NCBI GenBank assembly: GCA_902797405.1 | Contig: CADBSP010000008.1 | Span: 1-13,520 of the forward strand | Direction of reading: 5' to 3' | Origin: an uncultured Eubacteriales bacterium | Lineage (GTDB): Bacteria > Bacillota > Clostridia > Peptostreptococcales > Anaerovoracaceae | DNA length: 13,520 bases | In this document: piece after piece, positions 1-3,868 of the stretch | Position numbering within the stretch: position 1 is the first letter of the stretch | How the letters are laid out: the number at the start of each line of letters is the position of its first letter | Program-made: the position numbers and the translations under genes | The notes under the pieces: model-generated | Seen by the model: the letters and a program-made list of their open reading frames with translations, nothing else | Told to the model about the DNA's origin: nothing | The model's database searches: none

Positions 1-144
1 ACGGAGGTTGGAAAAGCAAGGGCCTATGAACTGGAAGATGAGAGAAACGAAAGATTTGCCAAGCCATTTGCTAACCTAAACGATCAGGAAAAGGACCAGC
101 TGCTGAAACTCTTGGAAAAGCTGATAACACCGGTTGAAGAGTAA
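1..144 (+). CDS. Probable MarR-family regulator, C-terminal 47 residues
   Basis: The window opens inside a + strand reading frame that runs without a stop to TAA at 142-144. The 47 visible residues are charged and helical, ending in a pattern of the type LNDQEKDQLLKLLEKL. This resembles the last helix of MarR-type winged-helix repressors, where the sequence 'L-t-x-x-G, charged helix, L-s-x-x-E-x-x-x-L-x-x-L-L-x-k-L' forms the dimerisation region. The DNA-binding domain lies outside the window, so the family call rests only on this tail and is tentative. No obvious terminator follows directly; the nearest convincing + strand terminator is at 553-583. Confidence 0.5.
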   Translation, partial: TEVGKARAYELEDERNERFAKPFANLNDQEKDQLLKLLEKLITPVEE

Positions 145-226
145 TGCTCGTTAGATTGGGAAATGTATGATATGAACAATAGCCCTGTTGTGATAGTCGC
201 AATAGGACTATTATATTCCGATGATA

Positions 227-426
227 GAAAGAGAAAAGAGAAGTAGCAAATAGAAAAGGGTATCGTCAAATAGAAAAGCAAAGCGCCAAATAGAAAATAG
301 AATTGCCAAATAGAAAAGTAAAGCACCAAATAGAAAAGCAAAATGCCAAATAGAAAAGTAAAGCACCAAATAGAAAAGCAAAATGCCAAATAGAAAAGTA
401 ATGTGCCAAACACAAAATGAGGAGGG
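227..426. repeat. 20-bp A-rich tandem repeat, about ten units
   Basis: Units start with CAAATAGAAAAG at exact 20-bp steps (247, 267, 287, 307, 327, 347, 367, 387; degenerate copies at 227 and 407). The second half of each unit varies, mostly YAAAGCRC or CAAAATGC. Units at 307+327 and at 347+367 are identical 40-bp pairs, so expansion also happened by a 40-bp step. There are no unique spacers, so this is not CRISPR. The period is not a multiple of three, which argues against a coding repeat. Runs of A recur roughly every helical turn, so intrinsically curved DNA is possible. The rest of the gap from 145 to 488 holds only a short hairpin (ATAGTC/GACTAT, 193-211). Confidence 0.9.
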
Positions 427-488
427 GTGGCGTTTGCTGTGCCGTATTTTAAGGGCTATATGGTGAAGTATGGAGAGTAGTAAAGATG

Positions 489-746
489 TTATTTGGTGAA
501 ACCAAAGATTGAATTCATATCACATTTGTATAATTCGCAAAGTGTAAGGAGCAGGGATACAGTTGGATTCTGTGTCCCTTTTTCAATGCGATTATAAGAG
601 TAAACAGAAATATCAATGCCAGATATTTGAAGCTTTTTAACCAAATCTGTTTGTTTTAATCCAGATCTTTCTCTTAAATCTTTAAGGTTATTTCCAATAC
701 TAATATCACTGACTTGAATAACTCTATCTGATTTACGTATCTTCAT
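489..746 (-). CDS. Small XRE-family HTH regulator
   Basis: The 85-residue protein consists almost entirely of one lambda-repressor-type helix-turn-helix. Residues about 17-75 include the typical N-x-L-K-x-L-R-x-x-S-G-L-K-Q-x-D-L start, the recognition helix region near residues 45-55, and R-I-E-K-G-T-Q-N-P-T, the hallmark loop after helix 3. I chose the ATG at 746 because GGAGG lies about 10 nt upstream (757-761 on the minus strand). An in-frame ATG further out, at 812, would add 22 residues that do not look like the family and has no ribosome site. The gene is divergent from the lipoprotein gene, with about 120 bp between starts and a palindrome in that gap. Local autoregulation or control of the lipoprotein is an inference. 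Confidence 0.88.
   Translation of the reverse strand: MKIRKSDRVIQVSDISIGNNLKDLRERSGLKQTDLVKKLQISGIDISVYSYNRIEKGTQNPTVSLLLTLCELYKCDMNSIFGFTK
553..583 (+). terminator. Rho-independent terminator, + strand, inside the XRE gene
   Basis: The + strand reads AGGGATACAG, a 7-nt loop, CTGTGTCCCT, then TTTTT at 579-583. All ten positions pair in + strand RNA, one of them as U-G; in the opposite strand that position would be an A-C mismatch. It lies antisense within the XRE reading frame and could stop + strand transcription coming from the MarR side. The coding sequence it overlaps is a conserved XRE peptide, so chance remains possible. Confidence 0.55.
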
Positions 747-796
747 TTTAATTGCGCCTCCATGCAATGATTGTAGAATGCAAAATGAAGAAATTA

Positions 797-817
797 TTGC
801 ACGAGAACGCAATTGCG
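797..817. promoter_or_regulatory. Candidate operator in the XRE/lipoprotein divergent region
   Basis: The perfect palindrome CGCAATTGCG (808-817) sits in the -35/-10 spacer of the lipoprotein promoter. TTGC at 797-800 together with GCAA at 809-812 makes a second, overlapping inverted pair. The position between a small XRE regulator and its divergent neighbour is typical for an operator; the assignment is inferred. Confidence 0.5.
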
Positions 818-826
818 ATATATAAT
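797..826 (+). promoter_or_regulatory. Promoter of the lipoprotein gene
   Basis: TTGCAC at 797-802 and a perfect TATAAT at 821-826 are separated by 18 bp. The predicted transcription start near 833 leaves a short leader that carries GTGGAGG (854-860) before the ATG at 867. Confidence 0.75.
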
Positions 827-866
827 CTAGACAGGATCCGAATGTAACTGGATGTGGAGGTTTGTT

Positions 867-1778
867 ATGAGGAAAGGGAAAGTAAGTGTAATTTTAGTGG
901 TAGCGCTGATGTTAGTATTGGCGCTTAGTGGCTGCTCGAATAAAGCAGAAGCCGCGAAAGAGCCAGAGCCGGAAGTGGTAGAGGAAGAAGTTGTTGAAGA
1001 AGCGGAAGTCGAAGAAGCTGTCGTGAGCGAAGCTGAAGAGATGGAAGAAATTGAGGAATCTATAACCGAACAAGTAGAGAGTAATAATGACGATATTTCT
1101 GGGCTAGAATGTTCCGAGGAATGGGCGAGGCAGAAAAAAGGTATTTATGTAAAACGTGATGGTAAACTGTACAGTGTAAGTAATTGGGTGGAAGGAACAA
1201 ACCAATCTTTTGGATGGAAGAATTATTACTCCAATGAGACAAAGCTATACGAATCAGATTATTATAATTCGATAAGAATATACGGTATAATGTCATATGA
1301 AGAAGTTCCAATAGTTACTGTTAGAGAGGGTGACATATTGCTTGGGTTTGGATTCAAAACAATTGATCTAACGAGTGTAGGATTTTATGGATATTCTATT
1401 CCGATAAAAGAGTATAAGGATATTGATGGAAGTTATAATATTGTTGATGATTACGATGGGCCTGCTTCTACGACTTGGAGAAATTTTGAGCAGTTTACGA
1501 TAGAACATAATCGTGACAGTGCCATTATAGATGATTATCGTGATTTAGATTATCGTGATGGCTATACTGTGTCTTGGTTTCAGGGGACGAATTATCATAA
1601 ATATATTGTAGCCGCAGATAGCCTTTTTTACCGCCTAGAAGAAGAAAGGCCAGAATATACATTAGATGGCCAACTATCTAAAGAGAGTTATGCGTATTTT
1701 GATTTTTCTAATATACCACCAGGTCTTTATTTGATCGAGTCGTCGATTGCCTGTTATGGTGTAATCGCTGTTGAGTGA
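867..1778 (+). CDS. Acidic secreted lipoprotein of unknown function
   Basis: The protein has 303 residues. It starts with MRKGK and a hydrophobic stretch (about 6-20), then the lipobox L-S-G-C with Cys23, so it should be lipidated and held on the outer face of the membrane. Residues about 32-75 form an extremely Glu/Val-rich linker, and the remainder is a Tyr/Asp-rich domain that I do not recognise. The start at 867 is preferred over the ATG at 852 because GTGGAGG (854-860) is 6 nt upstream and the signal peptide then begins normally. The gene has its own promoter and a hairpin terminator, so it is probably monocistronic. It is divergent from the XRE regulator, whose likely operator overlaps its promoter. 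The lipoprotein call is firm; no function can be assigned. Confidence 0.85.
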   Translation: MRKGKVSVILVVALMLVLALSGCSNKAEAAKEPEPEVVEEEVVEEAEVEEAVVSEAEEMEEIEESITEQVESNNDDISGLECSEEWARQKKGIYVKRDGKLYSVSNWVEGTNQSFGWKNYYSNETKLYESDYYNSIRIYGIMSYEEVPIVTVREGDILLGFGFKTIDLTSVGFYGYSIPIKEYKDIDGSYNIVDDYDGPASTTWRNFEQFTIEHNRDSAIIDDYRDLDYRDGYTVSWFQGTNYHKYIVAADSLFYRLEEERPEYTLDGQLSKESYAYFDFSNIPPGLYLIESSIACYGVIAVE

Positions 1779-1790
1779 TGAGAAAAAAAT

Positions 1791-1829
1791 AAGCGCCGAG
1801 ATTCGGAAGCGCCGAGATTCGGCGCTTTT
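1791..1829 (+). terminator. Terminator of the lipoprotein gene with a duplicated arm
   Basis: AAGCGCCGA (1807-1815) and TCGGCGCTT (1819-1827) form a 9-bp GC-rich stem with a 3-nt loop and then TTTT. The left arm and loop are preceded by a second copy starting at 1791, with a 16-bp period, so two alternative left arms can pair with the same right arm. Confidence 0.85.
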
Positions 1830-1855
1830 AAAATGTAAATGGACTTAGTAATATC

Positions 1856-1884
1856 TTGACTGTATACAATTTTATGTATATAAT
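1856..1884 (+). promoter_or_regulatory. Promoter of the Phd-RelE/ParE operon
   Basis: TTGACT (1856-1861), a 17-bp spacer, then a perfect TATAAT (1879-1884). This is one of the strongest promoters in the window and lies 30 bp upstream of the antitoxin start. Confidence 0.85.
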
Positions 1885-1903
1885 TATATCGTAAAATTGA
1901 TAT
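1861..1903. promoter_or_regulatory. Candidate autoregulatory operators of the toxin-antitoxin operon
   Basis: The palindrome TGTATACA (1861-1868) lies directly after the -35 box, with a related half-site in TGTATATA near 1875. ATATC (1886-1890) and GATAT (1899-1903) form another inverted pair just after the -10 box. Phd/YefM antitoxins generally bind such short palindromes in their own promoter; that these are the sites is inferred. Confidence 0.45.
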
Positions 1904-1914
1904 GGAGGTAGAAT

Positions 1915-2169
1915 ATGATTATTAAACCATCTGCTGCGCTTAGGAATGAATATTCTGTAATCTCTGAGATGGCGAAAGAAACCGGAGAGCCAATATATAT
2001 CACCAAAAATGGCGAGGGTGATATGGTTTTGATGAGCATTGAAGCCTATGAGCGAAGGGAAGCAATCTTCAAGCTTAGAGCAAAGGTGTTACAGGCAGAG
2101 GATGAGCGCCTTAGAGGCGAAAAGGCGTATACTGGCGATGAGGTTTGGAGGATGCTTTATGAAGCGTAA
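1915..2169 (+). CDS. Phd/YefM-family antitoxin
   Basis: The 84-residue protein begins with MIIKPSAALRNEYSVISEMA, followed by a 'P-I-Y-I-T-K-N-G-x-G-D-M-V-L-M-S-I-E-A-Y-E' segment at about 26-46. This is the hallmark of Phd/YefM antitoxins, whose N-terminal fold dimerises and binds DNA. The charged C-terminal half (about 48-84) is expected to wrap around and block the toxin. GGAGG at 1904-1908 sits 6 nt before the ATG. The gene overlaps the next one by 11 nt, the usual coupling of antitoxin and toxin translation, and has a strong promoter with palindromes upstream. The partner and arrangement make a type II module very likely. Confidence 0.93.
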   Translation: MIIKPSAALRNEYSVISEMAKETGEPIYITKNGEGDMVLMSIEAYERREAIFKLRAKVLQAEDERLRGEKAYTGDEVWRMLYEA

Positions 2170-2521
2170 GGCTCTTGATATATTGTATCTTCCGACTGCG
2201 GTAAATGATTTGAAGCAAATAAGGGATTGGTATGAGGTAAGGTTTAGTAAGGAAACATCGAGAAAGGTTCTAGATTCAATAAGATCGACAATTGATAGAC
2301 TTGCAAAGCATCCGCATTCAGGATCATTGACACCGGATGAATACATGAATCTTCAAGGATATCGGATGGTAGTGTGTGAAAAGCAGATTGCGATATATAG
2401 AGTGATAGATAAAACAGTATATATCTACCACGTCGCAGACACTCGAAGCGATTATAGTAAACTGTTCTATTATCCGAATTATGCTCATGAAGTTGAACGT
2501 GAGTACAATCAATCAAAATGA
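2159..2521 (+). CDS. RelE/ParE-superfamily toxin
   Basis: The 120-residue basic protein has the superfamily layout: 'L-P-T-A-V-N-D-L-K-Q-I-x-D-W-Y' at 11-25, 'L-A-K-H-P-H-S-G' at 48-55, 'G-Y-R-M-V-V' at 67-72 and 'V-Y-I-Y-H-V-A-D-T-R-S-D-Y-S-K-L-F' at 87-103. RelE members cleave mRNA on the ribosome and ParE members act on DNA gyrase; the sequence alone does not settle which applies. The ATG at 2159 is preceded by GGAGG (2147-2151) 7 nt upstream and overlaps the antitoxin end. A longer in-frame start at 2039 lies deep in the antitoxin gene and gives an unrelated N-terminus. A strong terminator follows 28 nt after the stop, closing a two-gene operon. Confidence 0.92.
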   Translation: MKRKALDILYLPTAVNDLKQIRDWYEVRFSKETSRKVLDSIRSTIDRLAKHPHSGSLTPDEYMNLQGYRMVVCEKQIAIYRVIDKTVYIYHVADTRSDYSKLFYYPNYAHEVEREYNQSK

Positions 2522-2549
2522 AGAGAGCAAATGAAGATGAAGAGGGATG

Positions 2550-2574
2550 AAGAGGGAGCCAGGCTCCCTCTTTT
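2550..2574 (+). terminator. Terminator of the toxin-antitoxin operon
   Basis: AAGAGGGAGCC and GGCTCCCTCTT are perfectly complementary around a central A (in practice about a 10-bp stem with a 3-nt loop), ending in TTTT. Confidence 0.9.
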
Positions 2575-2576
2575 GC

Positions 2577-2605
2577 TTTACAAACGTTTGTTCTTGGTGT
2601 ATAAT
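2577..2605 (+). promoter_or_regulatory. Promoter of the fic gene with overlapping palindrome
   Basis: TTTACA (2577-2582), a 17-bp spacer and a perfect TATAAT (2600-2605). The perfect 12-bp palindrome ACAAACGTTTGT (2580-2591) overlaps the -35 box and is well placed for a repressor. The predicted start near 2612 gives a leader of about 85 nt. Confidence 0.75.
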
Positions 2606-2630
2606 GAGCTTAAATCATTGAAAAATATGG

Positions 2631-2693
2631 GTTCCTCCAAGGGTTTGGATACGATGGGACGTATGTATAATTCTTTAAACGATAAGGAGGAAC
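2631..2693 (+). promoter_or_regulatory. Leader hairpin that can hide the fic ribosome binding site
   Basis: GTTCCTCC (2631-2638) is the exact complement of GGAGGAAC (2686-2693), which contains the ribosome binding site of the fic gene. ATAT on each outer side can add four more pairs across a small internal loop. In the leader RNA this would close off the ribosome site with a 47-nt loop between the arms. The pairing is seen; a regulatory role is inferred. Confidence 0.5.
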
Positions 2694-2696
2694 AAT

Positions 2697-3629
2697 ATGA
2701 AAAAGAATGAAATTGTACTGTTTGAGACTGCGGACAAGGCTATAACTCTAGAGGTGCCATTGCGGGACGAAACGGTTTGGCTCACACGAACACAAATGGC
2801 GGAATTATTTGAACGAGATGTAAAGACAATAGGTAAACACGTCAATAATGCACTAAAGGAAGAGGCTGCTGAGGCAACTGTCGCAAAAATTGCGACAGTT
2901 CAGCAAGAAGGTAATAGACTTGTTGAAAGAATGTTGGAATATTATAGCTTGGACGTAATCATCTCTGTGGGATATCGTGTTAAGTCCCAGCGAGGTGTTG
3001 AATTCCGCCGATGGGCAAACAAGGTACTAAAAAGCTATATTCTGAGAGGGTACGCTAGAAATGATAAACGGCTTTCCCAGTTAGGAGAAGTACTTCGGGT
3101 TATGAAAAGAGCAGAAAACAAATTAGATGCTAAACAAGTGCTTTCTGTAATAGAAAGCTACAGCAAAGCGCTGGAAATGCTTGATGAATATGATCATCAG
3201 ACGATGATAAAACCAAAGGGCAATCCGGCAACCTACGTTCTGTCGTACGATGAGTGTCGGGAAGTCATTAATCAGATGAGCTTTTCCGCAGATAGTGATT
3301 TGTTTGGTAACGAGAAGGACGAGTCTTTCAAAGGTTCGATAGGCGCAATATATCAAAGCTTTGGTGGTGAGGATGTTTATCCGAGCCTGGAAGAGAAGGC
3401 TGCGAATCTTCTTTATTTTGTTACGAAGAATCATAGCTTTTCTGATGGGAATAAGCGGATTGCGGCTACCATGTTCCTTTATTTCCTGGATAAAAATAAT
3501 GCGCTGTTTATTGATGGAGAGAAACGTATTGCTGACTTTACCTTGGTTGCTCTTACGATTATGATAGCTGAATCAAATCCTAAAGAGAAGGAAATGATGA
3601 TTAACGTTATAATGAATTGCTTGCAATAA
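2697..3629 (+). CDS. RhuM-type N-domain fused to Fic/Doc domain
   Basis: The protein has 310 residues and two parts. Residues about 5-135 match the RhuM virulence-protein family, with 'V-W-L-T-R-T-Q-M-A-E-L-F', 'T-V-Q-Q-E-G-N-R', 'Y-Y-S-L-D-V-I-I-S-V-G-Y-R-V' and 'F-R-R-W-A-N-K-V-L-K-S-Y'. Residues about 150-310 carry a Fic/Doc fold with the catalytic motif HSFSDGNKR at 246-254. His246 would be the base, Asp250 the metal ligand, and the Gly-Asn-Lys-Arg loop would bind nucleotide phosphates. Fic proteins transfer AMP or another nucleotide-derived group to target side chains, and Doc phosphorylates EF-Tu; the target here is unknown. GGAGGA at 2686-2691 fixes the start. The gene has its own promoter and a small ORF starts 19 nt downstream. 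No separate Phd-type antitoxin is adjacent on its 5' side, because the Phd-RelE/ParE unit is closed by a terminator. Confidence 0.9.
   Translation: MKKNEIVLFETADKAITLEVPLRDETVWLTRTQMAELFERDVKTIGKHVNNALKEEAAEATVAKIATVQQEGNRLVERMLEYYSLDVIISVGYRVKSQRGVEFRRWANKVLKSYILRGYARNDKRLSQLGEVLRVMKRAENKLDAKQVLSVIESYSKALEMLDEYDHQTMIKPKGNPATYVLSYDECREVINQMSFSADSDLFGNEKDESFKGSIGAIYQSFGGEDVYPSLEEKAANLLYFVTKNHSFSDGNKRIAATMFLYFLDKNNALFIDGEKRIADFTLVALTIMIAESNPKEKEMMINVIMNCLQ
2876..2900. repeat. Perfect 11-bp inverted repeat inside the fic gene
   Basis: AACTGTCGCAA (2876-2886) and TTGCGACAGTT (2890-2900) flank AAA. The segment encodes part of the common RhuM peptide A-T-V-A-K-I-A-T-V-Q, so protein constraint may explain some of the symmetry. 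Confidence 0.85.
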
Positions 3630-3648
3630 TCAATCGGAGGGTATTATA

Positions 3649-3858
3649 ATGACAGGATTTAAAACACCGAAGGGTTTAAACGATAGAGAGGTAGTTATAA
3701 TTGAAGCAGGTGAAAAAGCTCGTGAACAACACGGTTGTGGATGGGGAAGCACCTTCAAAACAATTACAAGTGAGCAGATCGAAGCGCTTTTAACTGGGAA
3801 ACAGTTGGCATTTAGTGTAATGGACGAATATGTTGTTTTTATAGAAAAGGAAAATTAG
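3649..3858 (+). CDS. Small unknown protein downstream of fic
   Basis: This 69-residue ORF has GGAGG (3636-3640) 8 nt before its ATG and starts 19 nt after the fic stop, so it is probably co-transcribed and real. I do not recognise the family. It is soluble-looking, with no membrane segment. It has a Cys-containing centre (H-G-C-G-W-G-S-T-F-K-T-I-T, about 28-40), then a short helix (S-E-Q-I-E-A-L-L) and a C-terminal strand-like stretch (L-A-F-S-V-M-D-E-Y-V-V-F-I). Its position suggests a partner or inhibitor of the Fic protein, but it lacks the clear S/T-x-x-x-E-G/N inhibitory helix known from Fic antitoxins. It could equally be a fixed companion of uvrA, which starts 10 nt after its stop. Confidence 0.7.
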   Translation: MTGFKTPKGLNDREVVIIEAGEKAREQHGCGWGSTFKTITSEQIEALLTGKQLAFSVMDEYVVFIEKEN

Positions 3859-3861
3859 TAT
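3833..3861 (+). promoter_or_regulatory. uvrA: Weak candidate promoter for uvrA
   Basis: TTGTTT (3833-3838), a 17-bp spacer and TAGTAT (3856-3861), inside the end of the preceding ORF. It would start transcription within a few bases of the uvrA ATG. The -10 match is only partial. Confidence 0.25.
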
Positions 3862-3868
3862 AGAGCAA

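Noticed and set aside
84..413. Minus-strand 109-codon ORF rich in Phe, Leu and Tyr
   Set aside because: It is only the translation of the 20-bp tandem repeat plus the antisense of the MarR tail. It has no ribosome binding site, and the repeat period does not preserve frame.
227..426. CRISPR-like array
   Set aside because: The units are contiguous with no unique spacers, and the 20-bp period is too short for repeat plus spacer. No cas genes are present.
747..812. Longer N-terminus for the XRE gene (start at 812)
   Set aside because: No ribosome site precedes it, while the ATG at 746 has GGAGG at good spacing and begins the family-like sequence.
2039..2158. Longer N-terminus for the RelE/ParE toxin
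   Set aside because: It lies within the antitoxin gene, has no family similarity, and a well-placed GGAGG precedes the ATG at 2159.
1..3868. Insertion sequence or prophage carrying the toxin modules
   Set aside because: No transposase, integrase, attachment-site duplication or phage structural gene was seen; accessory character alone does not prove a mobile element.
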